A stretch of 34,558 nt of DNA from assembly GCA_016185105.1 (NCBI GenBank), contig JACPOE010000028.1, forward strand, positions 32,197 through 66,754, given 5' to 3'. This DNA comes from Bdellovibrio sp. (GTDB lineage Bacteria > Bdellovibrionota > UBA1018). The notes under the pieces were generated by a model. It made no database searches. It worked only from the letters and a program-made list of their open reading frames with translations, and had not been told where the DNA came from. Of this stretch, positions 8,819 through 18,032 are shown one piece after another. Each line of letters starts with the position of its first letter. Positions within the stretch are counted from its first letter, which is position 1. The position numbers and the translations under genes are program-made.

Positions 8819-8850
8819 CCGGAAAATTGTTCCTGGTCCTATTTTTTTTT
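8819..8850 (+). terminator. Terminator-like hairpin with T9 tract, no gene upstream on this strand
   Basis: CCGGAA and TTCCtGG can pair (one bulged T) around the loop AATTG, and a run of nine T residues follows at 8842-8850. On the plus strand this resembles an intrinsic terminator, although six bases separate the stem from the T run. No plus-strand gene ends here, so it may be chance or end a small antisense transcript. Confidence 0.3.
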
Positions 8851-8890
8851 GGCACTTTGAGCGAACTCCCAAACGGTGGGTCCGCTTGAT

Positions 8891-8942
8891 TGACAATTTG
8901 TCATTCTGAAGCGTCTCTGCTAGATAACTCCGACAAATTGTC
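8891..8942 (+). promoter_or_regulatory. Promoter with two flanking palindromic operator-like sites, upstream of the acyl-CoA dehydrogenase gene
   Basis: A perfect odd-centred palindrome TGACAATTTGTCA lies at 8891-8903 and a second, GACAAATTGTC, at 8932-8942, 40 bp centre to centre. Between them a promoter can be read: -35 TTGTCA (8898-8903), 17-bp spacer, extended -10 TGC-TAGATA (8918-8926), with a start near 8933. One palindrome therefore overlaps the -35 and the other the start site, the layout expected for repression by a dimeric TetR/GntR/MarR-type regulator. Ligand and regulator are not identified. Confidence 0.55.
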
Positions 8943-8965
8943 AGCAACATTATGGAGAATTTTTC

Positions 8966-10708
8966 ATGCCGATCATGACAGAAAACAGTTTCATGAAGTC
9001 TTTGTTTTTCGGAGAAATTCGAGAAGACTTGGTTTTCCCTTTTCCCAAAATGAAACCAGACGCTGTGGAAACTGTCGGGATGATTTTGGACTCCTTTGAA
9101 AAGTTTTCTCGCGATCATGTGAAATCGGCCGAATGGGACAAAAAAGGGGAAATGCCTCGAGAGATGGTCTCCTACTTAGCTGAAATGGGAATCTTGGGAC
9201 TGATGGTTCCTGAAGAGCTAGGGGGAGTGGGTCTCCCTCAAGGAGGCTACGCCCGAATTATGCAGACTGTTTCAGCTACGGATGGTGCATTGGCCGTGAC
9301 CATGGCTGCTCATCAGAGCATCGGATACAAAGCGCTCCTTCTTTTTGGTTCAGATACTCAGAAGAAAAAATTCCTCCCTCGTCTTGCTACCGGAGAGTTA
9401 ATTGCCTGTTACTGTCTAACTGAGCCGGGCAGCGGATCAGACGCAGCTTCCATCAAAACTAAGGCAGTTCTTTCAGAAGATGGGAAACATTATATCCTGA
9501 CTGGGAACAAGCTCTGGATTACGAACGCAGGAATTGCCTCTTTCATGACTGTTTTTGCCAAAGTAGAAGTCGATGAAGGTGGAAAGAAAAAAGAGAAAGT
9601 TACCTGTTTTGTTTTGGAGCTTCCCGCTGAAGGTGTTTCTGTTGGCCCGCCCGAAGATAAGCTTGGGATTCGGGCTTCCTGGACGAATGCTGTTTTCTTT
9701 GATCATGTCAGGGTCCCTGTAGAAAATGTCGTCGGTGGAATTGGACAGGGCTTTAAAGTGGCTATGGGAGTTCTTAATCATGGACGGCTCGGTCTGGCAG
9801 CGGGCTGTGTGGGGGGAGCCAAACGAACGCTAGAAGCCGCTGCCTCGCATGCGAACGAGCGAGTTCAGTTTAAGAAGAAACTCGGCGAATTCGGGATGAT
9901 TCAGGAAAAGATTGGACGGATGGCCGCTAGTCTCTACGTTGCAGAGAGTATGGTCTATATGACCAGTGGGTTAATCGATCGTAAAGATGTGGATTATTCC
10001 ATTGAAAGTGCTGTGGTTAAAATTTTTGCTTCGGAACTGCTCGCAGAAGTTGTGGATGAGAATCTTCAGATCTGGGCGGGCGCTGGTTACATGACCGAGT
10101 ATCCTTACGAACGCTGGTACCGTGACGCCAGAATCAATAGGATTTTCGAAGGAACAAATGAAATTCTCAGAGCTTACATTGCCCTTTCGGGAATGCAGGC
10201 TCCGGGGCAGCAGCTGGCTGGCCTTGCAGAGGCAATCAAATATCCCTTGAAGGGGATGGGGCTAGTGACCGACTTTGCCATTCGGAAACTTAAACAAAAT
10301 ATTTTAGGACAGACCCTCACTCAGTCTCACCCAGCTTTGAAAAAAGTTGCAGGTATTTTGGAGGAGTACACCGTCGAGTTTGCGACCCAAGTGGAAGTCC
10401 TTATTCGGAGACATGGTCGTGATATTGCTACCAAACAGCTTGCGCAAAAGAGGGTCGCAGACATTGCGATTGATCTGTATGCGGTCGTTTGTTTGTTATC
10501 GAGAGTGAGCAAGGCGATTGAAGACAAGGGTGCCGCTGAATGCGAATTGGAATTAGCGATTGCCGAGTCCTTTATGAGTCGGGCCAATCGAAGGATTCGG
10601 GGGAACTTTAAGGCAATTGACCGCAATGATGATGATGCGGTGAAGTTGATTGCTAGAAAGATCTTTGAGACCGGAAGCTATCCGTTTGATGCTTTTCAGG
10701 GATTTTAG
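8966..10708 (+). CDS. Acyl-CoA dehydrogenase (VLCAD/ACAD9-like)
   Basis: This encodes a 580-residue FAD-dependent acyl-CoA dehydrogenase, which introduces the alpha-beta double bond in fatty-acid beta-oxidation. Signature 1 is CYCLTEPGSGSDA (148-160), signature 2 lies around QIWAGAGYMTEYPYERWYRD (368-387), and the catalytic base is predicted to be E395 in RIFEGTNEILR. Besides the roughly 400-residue core there is a C-terminal extension of about 170 residues, as in very-long-chain enzymes, which points to long-chain substrates. Start ATG 8966 has GGAG eight bases upstream; an in-frame ATG lies three codons downstream. It is monocistronic by position and divergent from gspC. Confidence 0.93.
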   Translation: MPIMTENSFMKSLFFGEIREDLVFPFPKMKPDAVETVGMILDSFEKFSRDHVKSAEWDKKGEMPREMVSYLAEMGILGLMVPEELGGVGLPQGGYARIMQTVSATDGALAVTMAAHQSIGYKALLLFGSDTQKKKFLPRLATGELIACYCLTEPGSGSDAASIKTKAVLSEDGKHYILTGNKLWITNAGIASFMTVFAKVEVDEGGKKKEKVTCFVLELPAEGVSVGPPEDKLGIRASWTNAVFFDHVRVPVENVVGGIGQGFKVAMGVLNHGRLGLAAGCVGGAKRTLEAAASHANERVQFKKKLGEFGMIQEKIGRMAASLYVAESMVYMTSGLIDRKDVDYSIESAVVKIFASELLAEVVDENLQIWAGAGYMTEYPYERWYRDARINRIFEGTNEILRAYIALSGMQAPGQQLAGLAEAIKYPLKGMGLVTDFAIRKLKQNILGQTLTQSHPALKKVAGILEEYTVEFATQVEVLIRRHGRDIATKQLAQKRVADIAIDLYAVVCLLSRVSKAIEDKGAAECELELAIAESFMSRANRRIRGNFKAIDRNDDDAVKLIARKIFETGSYPFDAFQGF

Positions 10709-10798
10709 GGTCTCGACCGATCATTTTAAACAGGTAAAAGTTACGTCGTTTTCATGTGTTAATTCAATGGGTTAGGTGGCTACCGCCTCATCTAGTGG

Positions 10799-10825
10799 TT
10801 GACTCCGTCCTATGTCTGTGATAAG
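10799..10825 (+). promoter_or_regulatory. Possible promoter of the carD-cysS-uvrB gene run
   Basis: TTGACT (10799-10804) is followed after 15 bases by GATAAG (10820-10825), preceded by TG in extended -10 position. The -35 is a 5/6 and the -10 a 4/6 match to the housekeeping consensus; the spacer is short. It lies about 95 bp upstream of the carD start. Confidence 0.35.
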
Positions 10826-10919
10826 GTCCTGCGGGTCAAAGTTCTGCCCTTGCTCGAGAGGCCTGTGAGGGGATCGGGTGCCCTGAGTTTTTGGGTTGAG
10901 TGTCGGAGGTTATAACAGC

Positions 10920-11402
10920 ATGTTCAAGGTCGGTGATAGTGCAGTTTATCCAGCCCATGGGCTCGCGGTGATCAAGAGAATTGAAGAGAAAGATGTCGGC
11001 GGGAAGAAGAAGAAATTCTACGTTCTTCAAGTCGTCGATAATCAGATGACCATTATGGTTCCCACTGACAATGTGGGATCTGTGGGTCTTCGTGAAATTA
11101 TTTCAAATAAAGACGTAAAGACTGTTTACGAAATTTTGAAAGAAAGAAACGTTAAGATTGACCAGACTACCTGGAACCGTCGTTACAGGGAGTATATGGA
11201 AAAAATTAAGACGGGTTCTATTTTTGAAATTGCGGAAGTTCTTCGCAATCTCTTTCTTCTTAGACACAGCAAAGATCTCTCCTTCGGTGAAAGAAAGATG
11301 CTTGATCAGGCAAAGCACCTTTTAGTTAAGGAAATCTCTCTTGCTAAGAAGGCCAATGAAGAAGTGATCGAGCAAGAAATTCAAACGATTTTCGCGTCTT
11401 AG
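10920..11402 (+). CDS. carD: CarD/CdnL-family RNA-polymerase-binding transcription regulator
   Basis: This encodes 160 residues from ATG 10920 (MFKVGDSAVYPAHGLAVI). The N-terminal Tudor-like RNAP-interaction domain (1-65) starts with the family hallmark VGD-VYP-HG and contains VPTDNVGSVGLR. The C-terminal helical DNA-binding domain (about 70-160) carries W and RRYREYMEKI plus the LSFGERKMLDQAK segment. Proteins of this family bind the RNAP beta subunit and stabilise open complexes, often at rRNA promoters. The frame is open from a TTG at 10896, but GGAGG at 10905-10909 fixes the ATG as start. cysS lies 92 bp downstream. Confidence 0.93.
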   Translation: MFKVGDSAVYPAHGLAVIKRIEEKDVGGKKKKFYVLQVVDNQMTIMVPTDNVGSVGLREIISNKDVKTVYEILKERNVKIDQTTWNRRYREYMEKIKTGSIFEIAEVLRNLFLLRHSKDLSFGERKMLDQAKHLLVKEISLAKKANEEVIEQEIQTIFAS

Positions 11403-11406
11403 TAGC

Positions 11407-11422
11407 CTAGAGGTTTCTCTAG
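11407..11422. other. Perfect hairpin between carD and cysS
   Basis: CTAGAG-GTTT-CTCTAG forms a 6-bp stem with a 4-base loop just after the carD stop codon. There is no T run, so it is more likely an RNA-stability or processing element than a terminator. Confidence 0.3.
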
Positions 11423-11494
11423 TTAGGTACCTGTAATGAACTGCTTTAGCTGGACGATCAGCAGGCGCCCAGTCTCACCTTAGGTCAAACCAAC

Positions 11495-13024
11495 ATGCCG
11501 CAACATACTCCAAAATCTATCCGTCCGATCAAGCTGACCAACACTCTGACTGGAAAAAAAGAAGACCTTCAGACGCGCACTGAAGGGAAGCTCAGTCTCT
11601 ATTCCTGCGGTCCGACTGTTTACGGCTTGATTCATATAGGTAATTTGCGGGGTGGATTAGTAGCGGACCTCTTTTTTCGTTACTTTAAGAGGGTCGGCTA
11701 TGATGTGACCTACGTCAGAAACTATACGGACGTTGACGATAAAATTATTCGGCGCGCACAAGAAGAAAAAAGCACCCCAGAAGAAGTTGCTAGAAAATAT
11801 ACGGTAGAAGTAGAAAAAGATTTTGCTGTTGCTGGGATGTTAGAGCCGACCCATAAGACAACTGTAACTACTCATATTCAGGAAATTATTGAGCTAATCT
11901 CAACTCTAATTGAAAAAGGGAAGGCCTACCAGGTAGAGACCGGCGAGGTTCTTTATTCGATTTCAAATTTTGAGGGATATGGAAAGCTTTCCCATAAAAA
12001 CATTGATGATCTGCAGGCTGGGATTCGTGTAGAAGTTCGGGATCTCAAAAAGGCCCCGCTTGATTTTAGCCTTTGGAAGCCCGCAAAGCCGGGAGAGCCC
12101 TCTTGGCCAAGTCCTTGGGGTGCGGGCCGTCCTGGGTGGCATATTGAATGTTCAGCTATGGCCAGAAAATGGTTGGGTGACCAGATCGATATTCATCACG
12201 GCGGGGAAGATCTGATTTTTCCACATCACGAGAATGAGATCGCTCAGACTGAAGGGGCGACTGGGAAAGACCCTTTTGTAAAGTATTGGCTTCATCACGC
12301 TTTTTTGACTCTGTCTAAGGAGAAGATGTCTAAAAGCCTTGGGAATATTTTTACAGCACATGATTTCCTTGCCAAATATTCGGGTGAAGTTGCGAGGTAC
12401 ATGCTGCTATCGATTCACTATCGATCCATTATTGATTTCAGCGAAGACACCATTGATCAGGCTTTGAATGGGTTGCATCGCATCTATGAAGCCAAGAAGC
12501 ACGCCGTGGAGCTGACCCGTCGGGGCCGAGCTCGGGCCGATCTTCGAGCCGAAGGTTTATGGGGTGAATTTGTCGCCTCTTGTGAGTCTGCGCGGAGGGA
12601 AATTGACGAGCATTTCGCCAATGACTTTAATACTGCAGGGGCCCTGGCAGTTCTTTATTCTCTCATTCGGGATTTCAATCGGACTCTGTCGGAACCTCTT
12701 GCCGCGGCAACACCCGCGGCGGTAATCGGAGCAAGTCAGCTGATTCGTGTTATGGAAGAAGATATTGGCGGAATTCTAGGAGTGGGAAGGGCTGAACCAG
12801 AGGCCGCGCTTCAAGAATTGATGCGAATTCGTGCCTCTATACCAGTGGATCAGGCCGGTCATCAAAGGCCTAGCGAATCCGAAATCCTTTTAGCTATTGA
12901 GGAACGTGCTGCTGCGCGAAAAGCCAAAGACTTCAACAAAGCTGACTCCATTCGGAAAGAGCTTGAATCAAAAGGTGTCCTCATTAAAGATAGTCCGAGC
13001 GGGACTACTTGGACCTACACTTAG
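11495..13024 (+). CDS. cysS: Cysteinyl-tRNA synthetase
   Basis: This class I synthetase charges tRNA-Cys. The Rossmann domain starts with YSCGPTVYGLIHIGNLRG, which contains the HIGH-type motif (HIGN, 47-50). The KMSKS loop is EKMSKSLGN (KMSKS at 277-281). The catalytic zinc ligands are C38, C219, H244 and E248 (IECSAMA and FPHHENE). The helical DALR-type domain follows, ending in an AARKAKDFNKADSIRKEL segment typical of the CysS C-terminus. The 509-residue length exceeds E. coli (461) by a moderate amount, mainly in the C-terminal half. uvrB starts 15 bp downstream, so the two are probably co-transcribed. Confidence 0.96.
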   Translation: MPQHTPKSIRPIKLTNTLTGKKEDLQTRTEGKLSLYSCGPTVYGLIHIGNLRGGLVADLFFRYFKRVGYDVTYVRNYTDVDDKIIRRAQEEKSTPEEVARKYTVEVEKDFAVAGMLEPTHKTTVTTHIQEIIELISTLIEKGKAYQVETGEVLYSISNFEGYGKLSHKNIDDLQAGIRVEVRDLKKAPLDFSLWKPAKPGEPSWPSPWGAGRPGWHIECSAMARKWLGDQIDIHHGGEDLIFPHHENEIAQTEGATGKDPFVKYWLHHAFLTLSKEKMSKSLGNIFTAHDFLAKYSGEVARYMLLSIHYRSIIDFSEDTIDQALNGLHRIYEAKKHAVELTRRGRARADLRAEGLWGEFVASCESARREIDEHFANDFNTAGALAVLYSLIRDFNRTLSEPLAAATPAAVIGASQLIRVMEEDIGGILGVGRAEPEAALQELMRIRASIPVDQAGHQRPSESEILLAIEERAAARKAKDFNKADSIRKELESKGVLIKDSPSGTTWTYT

Positions 13025-13039
13025 AAATAACGAAAACGA

Positions 13040-15229
13040 ATGAGCATTTTTTCAAACAGAAAATTTGAACTTGTGACACCCTTTCGGCCCACTGGGGATC
13101 AGCCTCAGGCGATTGAACGGCTGGTAAAGGGAATTCATGAGGGCCGCATGTCCCAGACTCTGCTAGGGGTTACTGGGTCTGGCAAGACGTTCACGATGGC
13201 AAACGTGATTGCTCAGACGGGTTTACCGACATTGATTTTAAGTCATAATAAAACTTTGGCGGCCCAGCTTTTTTCTGAGTTTCGTGAGTTTTTTCCGAAA
13301 AATGCGGTTGAATACTTTGTAAGCTATTACGACTACTATCAACCGGAAGCGTATGTCCCTCAGACGGACACTTACATCGAAAAAGACGCACAGATTAATG
13401 ATGAGATAGACAAGTTAAGACACTCTGCAACCCGTTCCCTTCTTGAAAGAAATGATGTCATTATTGTTTCTTCAATTTCTTGTATTTATGGTCTTGGTTC
13501 GCCGGAGGCCTATGAAGGGCTGCTTCTTTATCTTGAAGTTGGAAGATCGATCAAGCGTCAAGACGTGTTGCGAAAGCTGGTTGAAATTCAATACAAGCGC
13601 AACGACGTAGATTTTCATCGTGGAACCTTTAGGGTACGTGGGGACGTCGTAGAGGTTTTTCCAGCTTATGAAGAAGAACGAGCCATTCGGATTGAGTTCT
13701 TCGGGGACGAAATTGAGACCCTTTCCGAGATCGATCCGCTTCGAGGCATTCGTCTCCAGAAAATTTCTAGAGTGACAATTTATCCAGGCAGTCATTATGT
13801 CACAACTTTAGAAAATCGTAAGAAAGCCGCAGGGACTATTCGCGATGAGCTTCGTGAGCGCCTTCAGGAGCTTAATCAGCTGGGTAAGCCCATGGAAGCT
13901 CAGCGTCTTTCTCAGAGGACTCTCTTTGATTTAGAGATGATGGAGGAGTTGGGATATTGTCAGGGCATTGAAAACTATTCCCGACATTTGACGGGGAGAC
14001 CTCCTGGTGCAGCGCCGCCCACACTTTTAGAATATTTTCCTAAGGACTGGCTTCTGATCGTCGATGAGAGCCATGTGTCGGTACCACAGATTGGCGGAAT
14101 GTATCGAGGCGATCGAGCCAGGAAGATGACTCTAGTCGAACATGGTTTTAGGCTTCCGTCAGCGCTGGATAATCGTCCTTTGAATTTTCAGGAGTGGGAA
14201 GCTGGGATTTCAAAAGCAATTTATGTTTCGGCTACGCCCGGCGAATATGAATTGGGAAAGTCTGGCGGAGAGGTCGTCGAACAGGTGATTCGTCCTACGG
14301 GCCTTTTGGATCCCAAAGTGGAAATCCGAAAAGCTTCTACCCAGGTGGATGATTTATTAACCGAAATTCGGATTCGTGTCGAACGTTCCGAACGAGTCTT
14401 GGTCACGACTTTAACAAAGAAATTAGCCGAAGAATTGACTCGCTATTATCAAAAACAGGGAGTGCGAGTTAAATATTTGCATTCTGAAATCGATACCATG
14501 GAGCGAATTGAGATTTTACGGGATCTTAGGCTCGGACTTTTCGATGTGCTCATAGGAATCAATCTTTTACGAGAAGGTCTTGATCTCCCTGAAGTCTCTC
14601 TGGTGGCAATTCTGGACGCGGACAAAGAGGGCTTTTTGCGGAGCTTTAGGTCTTTGATTCAGACCATCGGAAGGGCTGCGCGAAATTCCGATGGCACTGT
14701 GATTTTGTATGCGGACCAATCCACAGAGAGTATTCGCAAAGCGATGGATGAGACCGCGCGGCGTCGAGCGCTTCAGATTCAATTCAATCTGGAGCATGGA
14801 ATTATTCCTCGGACAATTCAGAAAGCGATTCCAGCTCCAATTTCGCCAATGCAAGATGATCCTGTAGGTGATTCTACGGCTAGATCTCCGAACCGCTTCA
14901 AGCAGTCCCGCTTTTCAGATAAAGCTGAATTAACAAAGCGCGCTTTGAGAACCGGGGCTGGCTCTGGACACGGAAAGAGCATTTTAGCGGCGGCAGATTC
15001 TAGTAACGCTGAGGCTGTTTCGGGTTTAGATCTCCTGGATCCTTCCGAAAGGTTGGATGAAATTCGGAACACTGCAGGAGAGTTTTATGTGTCGCCGGAA
15101 AAACTCAAAGAAACCATCGAAGCTATGAGCAGTGCTATGAGAGATGCTGCCAAAGCCATGCAGTTTGAGAAAGCAGCAGATTTAAGAGACCGGATTAAAC
15201 GTTTGAAACTCATTAGCCTTGCGTTGTAA
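13040..15229 (+). CDS. uvrB: UvrB, excinuclease ABC subunit B
   Basis: UvrB is the damage-verifying helicase-like subunit of nucleotide excision repair. Walker A is GVTGSGKT (43-50), the strand-separating beta-hairpin is [12 protein letters not shown] (97-108), motif II is VDESH (341-345), and the later helicase motifs include [17 protein letters not shown] and QTIGRAARN. The C-terminal UVR motif that contacts UvrC is at about 689-723. Between the helicase core and the UVR motif lies a linker of about 90 residues rich in Ala, Ser, Arg and Lys, longer than in E. coli; total length 729 against 673. ATG 13040 lies 15 bp after the cysS stop. Confidence 0.96.
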   Translation: MSIFSNRKFELVTPFRPTGDQPQAIERLVKGIHEGRMSQTLLGVTGSGKTFTMANVIAQTGLPTLILSHNKTLAAQLFSEFREFFPKNAVEYFVSYYDYYQPEAYVPQTDTYIEKDAQINDEIDKLRHSATRSLLERNDVIIVSSISCIYGLGSPEAYEGLLLYLEVGRSIKRQDVLRKLVEIQYKRNDVDFHRGTFRVRGDVVEVFPAYEEERAIRIEFFGDEIETLSEIDPLRGIRLQKISRVTIYPGSHYVTTLENRKKAAGTIRDELRERLQELNQLGKPMEAQRLSQRTLFDLEMMEELGYCQGIENYSRHLTGRPPGAAPPTLLEYFPKDWLLIVDESHVSVPQIGGMYRGDRARKMTLVEHGFRLPSALDNRPLNFQEWEAGISKAIYVSATPGEYELGKSGGEVVEQVIRPTGLLDPKVEIRKASTQVDDLLTEIRIRVERSERVLVTTLTKKLAEELTRYYQKQGVRVKYLHSEIDTMERIEILRDLRLGLFDVLIGINLLREGLDLPEVSLVAILDADKEGFLRSFRSLIQTIGRAARNSDGTVILYADQSTESIRKAMDETARRRALQIQFNLEHGIIPRTIQKAIPAPISPMQDDPVGDSTARSPNRFKQSRFSDKAELTKRALRTGAGSGHGKSILAAADSSNAEAVSGLDLLDPSERLDEIRNTAGEFYVSPEKLKETIEAMSSAMRDAAKAMQFEKAADLRDRIKRLKLISLAL

Positions 15230-15240
15230 GCTTGAGGCCT

Positions 15241-17337
15241 ATGTCGAATCGCCTCGCTCATGAAACAAGTCCATATCTTTTGCAGCACAAAGACAATCCA
15301 GTGGATTGGTATCCCTGGGGACAAGAAGCGCTTCAGAGGGCACGAGCTGAAAACAAGCCTATTCTTTTGAGTATTGGCTATTCAGCCTGTCACTGGTGCC
15401 ATGTCATGGAACACGAGTGTTTTGAAAATCCAGAAATCGCTGCGCAGATGAACCAGGCCTTTATTAATATCAAAGTAGACAGGGAAGAAAGACCAGATCT
15501 CGATCATATTTACCAGAATGTTGCCCAAGCTATTACGCATGCGGGTGGCTGGCCCCTTACTGTATTTTTGACTCCAGATTTAAAACCCTTTTTCGGAGGA
15601 ACTTACTTTCCTCCTGAAGATCGGTATGGAAGACCAGGTTTTCCGAAGGTCCTTCAGGCACTCTCAGAAGCTTACCGAGTCGATCGCCAAGGAGTGGAAG
15701 AGAACGCAACGAAGCTAACGGAGTGGATTGCTGCTGCCGATCCAGTTGTGCCTAGACCCGACCTACCCAAAACTGAAAAGAAATTTCCGGAAGAAGTTGA
15801 TTTTAGAAGTATTGCGGAGCTCTTGCTTGAAAGGGTGGACTGGCAGAATGGGGGATTTGGTGATGCTCCCAAGTTTCCGAATCCGATGCTTCTGTCTTTT
15901 CTGTGGCGGTTTGGATGTTCGAAAGACCATCCAAAGGCAAGAGAGTCTGTGATTTTAGCTTTGAGAAAGATGGGTGCGGGAGGAATTTTTGATCAACTGG
16001 GTGGAGGGTTCCACCGCTACTCCGTCGATGCGAGCTGGAGCGTACCCCACTTTGAAAAGATGCTTTACGACAATGCCCTACTTTTACGCCTCTATTCAGA
16101 GGTCCTGCTGACGGGTGGAGAGTGGCTCAGTATTGAAGATGAGGACCTGTTTCTAGAGGTCTTGAAGTGTACTAAGGATTATGTCCTGAGGGAAATGAAG
16201 ACGCCGGAAGGACCTTTTTTTAGTGCTCAGGATGCTGATTCTGAGGGAGAAGAAGGCAAATACTTTGTTTGGACACGCAAGGAAATTGAAACGATCTTAC
16301 CCGAGAAAGAACTTGCAGGATTTATTCACTGGTTTGGAGTGACGACAGAAGGGAATTTTGAACAAAACAATAACGTCCTCATTCCCAAAAATAATTGGAA
16401 GGAATTTTCCGAGTCGACTAAAAAGCCCATTCCTCAATTAAAAGCCGAGGTGGATTCAGCACGGAAAAAACTTTGGGAAGCCCGAAGAAAACGAATTGCT
16501 CCGGGTCTGGATAATAAAGTCCTGACCAGCTGGAACGGGCTGATGATTTCTGGTTTGGCTTGGGCGGGGAGGGTCTTCGATCATTATGAGATGAAACAAG
16601 ATGCTCGTGATGCCTTGGACTCGGCCTTAGCTGCCTTTCACTTTTTTGCGGAAAAAGTTTCAATTGATGATGGAAAACTCACTAGCACGGTTCAAGGTGG
16701 CGTTCGAAAGGGATATCCCTATTTGGATGATTACGCATTCTTAGCCCAGGGGGCGCTAGACTTAGCCCGATTTTATCGAACGGAAAAAAATCAAAACAAA
16801 GATGAAGTAAGCAGTCTTATTGAACAAGCAGAAGTTTGGCTCAAGAGAGTCTTAGAAGATTTTAGTGATTCGACCGGGGAAATAGGGTTTTTCTTCACTG
16901 GGAAGGATCATGAGCAACTCATTCACAGGCCTAAGGCCCTCTTTGATCAGGCTATTCCTTCAGGAACGGCTGTTGCTTTGTCCGCTATGGTGGTTTTGGG
17001 CGCGCTTTCGCCGTCAAAGGATACATTGCATTTTAATGTCTCGGCCGAAACCCATCTTAAAGGGCTGTTCCCGGTGATCCTGGGGAACCCTTATGGCTTT
17101 GGTGAGACCCTTTGTGCTCTTTTCCTAGCGAAGGAAGGGCCCGTCACTGTTTCTGGCCCAGGGGCAGAGGCTTTGTGTTGGCATAGCCATATTTTTAAAG
17201 GGGTGCAAGGCGTCAAGGCTCCAGGCCCTGAGTCGATCCAGATCTGCTATCGTCAAGTCTGTCATAGGTTTGACGGTCTTGAAGAGGCGTCAGCTAAAAT
17301 TAGAGAAATTCTCATCGATAAGGCGTCTTTGAGTTAG
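15241..17337 (+). CDS. Thioredoxin-domain protein of the DUF255/YyaL (SSP411) family
   Basis: From ATG 15241 this encodes 698 residues starting [20 protein letters not shown], the family N-terminus. A thioredoxin-like domain of about 160 residues carries a CHWC motif (C50, C53) in [14 protein letters not shown] and the conserved [20 protein letters not shown]. The remainder is an alpha/alpha-barrel region resembling glycosidase or epimerase folds ([25 protein letters not shown]). The exact reaction is not established for the family. An in-frame TTG at 15232 directly after uvrB is possible, but family alignment favours the ATG. It starts 11 bp after the uvrB stop, so it is likely in the same transcript. 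Confidence 0.9.
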   Translation: MSNRLAHETSPYLLQHKDNPVDWYPWGQEALQRARAENKPILLSIGYSACHWCHVMEHECFENPEIAAQMNQAFINIKVDREERPDLDHIYQNVAQAITHAGGWPLTVFLTPDLKPFFGGTYFPPEDRYGRPGFPKVLQALSEAYRVDRQGVEENATKLTEWIAAADPVVPRPDLPKTEKKFPEEVDFRSIAELLLERVDWQNGGFGDAPKFPNPMLLSFLWRFGCSKDHPKARESVILALRKMGAGGIFDQLGGGFHRYSVDASWSVPHFEKMLYDNALLLRLYSEVLLTGGEWLSIEDEDLFLEVLKCTKDYVLREMKTPEGPFFSAQDADSEGEEGKYFVWTRKEIETILPEKELAGFIHWFGVTTEGNFEQNNNVLIPKNNWKEFSESTKKPIPQLKAEVDSARKKLWEARRKRIAPGLDNKVLTSWNGLMISGLAWAGRVFDHYEMKQDARDALDSALAAFHFFAEKVSIDDGKLTSTVQGGVRKGYPYLDDYAFLAQGALDLARFYRTEKNQNKDEVSSLIEQAEVWLKRVLEDFSDSTGEIGFFFTGKDHEQLIHRPKALFDQAIPSGTAVALSAMVVLGALSPSKDTLHFNVSAETHLKGLFPVILGNPYGFGETLCALFLAKEGPVTVSGPGAEALCWHSHIFKGVQGVKAPGPESIQICYRQVCHRFDGLEEASAKIREILIDKASLS

Positions 17338-17406
17338 CGCTTTGAGCCGTGAGCGGCGCATCCCTTTAAGCTTACTCAGCTTCTGTTAACTAAATCTAAT
17401 TTGTGT

Positions 17407-17414
17407 GCCGATAG
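17407..17414 (+). promoter_or_regulatory. GCCGATAG box, possible FliA (sigma-28) -10
   Basis: GCCGATAG matches the sigma-28 -10 GCCGATAA in 7 of 8 bases and lies 21 bp before the outer-membrane protein ATG. The matching TAAA element is 12 bases upstream rather than the usual 15, so the match is partial. Confidence 0.2.
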
Positions 17415-17435
17415 GAATATGTAGACGGCTACACT

Positions 17436-18032
17436 ATGATACGGTGGGTAATAAATGTTCTCATCTTGTTGTGTTTTCTGTCCGGGCTAAGTCTTGTGCT
17501 TCCTTCAGAAGCTCAGGCGGCACGTTCGTTCTTGCTTGCTAACAAGAAAGGCAAGCGGGCTCTTGGGTTTAGCATTGATGTAGGTGCCAGTTACAATTTC
17601 AATTACAGCCGTTTCCGAAGCATACTGACATCCCCAAACTTTCTTTTGGCCGAAGGACATCTGACCATCTGGTACAAAAACTCAATTGGAATTTACGGAG
17701 TCTTTGGAGTTTCGATGGAGCCCTTTGGGCAGATTCCTATGATTTACGGGGGAGGACTTAAGTTACCGTTGGTCAATCTAGTGGGTTCAAAAACGGGGTT
17801 GATTAACGGAATTTCAATTCGATTGCTCGCCGATTACATTTTTTTTACTTTTCCTGCTTCCACCGATCCAACCTCAATTTACCTAACCTCGGGGGCCGTC
17901 GTGCGCTACGGTGGATCGATCGAGTGGGGTTTATTTCATTCGTCCCTCTTTTTGGACACTACTGTTCTGATCACACGCTACTCGGAGCAGCTTTTCTTAG
18001 GACCCTACGTGGGACTAGGATTTCAGTTTTAA
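17436..18032 (+). CDS. Small outer-membrane beta-barrel protein, function unknown
   Basis: This encodes 198 residues. A signal peptide is clear: MIRW, a hydrophobic core (VINVLILLCFLSGLSLVL) and an AQA cleavage site near residue 28. The mature part has alternating beta-strand segments with aromatic girdles (IWYKNSIGIYGVFGVSM, YGGGLKLPLVNL, YGGSIEWGLFHSSLFL) and ends in GPYVGLGFQF, a C-terminal phenylalanine as recognised by the BAM insertion machinery. I recognise no specific family. No strong ribosome-binding site precedes the ATG. Its stop codon overlaps that of the convergent glycosyltransferase gene by four bases. Confidence 0.75.
   Translation: MIRWVINVLILLCFLSGLSLVLPSEAQAARSFLLANKKGKRALGFSIDVGASYNFNYSRFRSILTSPNFLLAEGHLTIWYKNSIGIYGVFGVSMEPFGQIPMIYGGGLKLPLVNLVGSKTGLINGISIRLLADYIFFTFPASTDPTSIYLTSGAVVRYGGSIEWGLFHSSLFLDTTVLITRYSEQLFLGPYVGLGFQF

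Noticed and set aside
8684-9118. N-terminal extension of the gspC frame (open to 9118)
   Set aside because: It overlaps the acyl-CoA dehydrogenase gene and its operator region, shows no GspC features, and the basic MKKLKL start at 8683 fits the family.
10896-10919. TTG start for the CarD protein
   Set aside because: GGAGG at 10905-10909 lies inside that extension and ideally spaced for ATG 10920, where the conserved domain begins.
15232-15240. TTG start for the DUF255 protein
   Set aside because: Three extra codons with no family support; [11 protein letters not shown] is the usual N-terminus.
17347-17366. Terminator after the DUF255 gene (GCCG/CGGC hairpin)
   Set aside because: Four-base stem and no T run.
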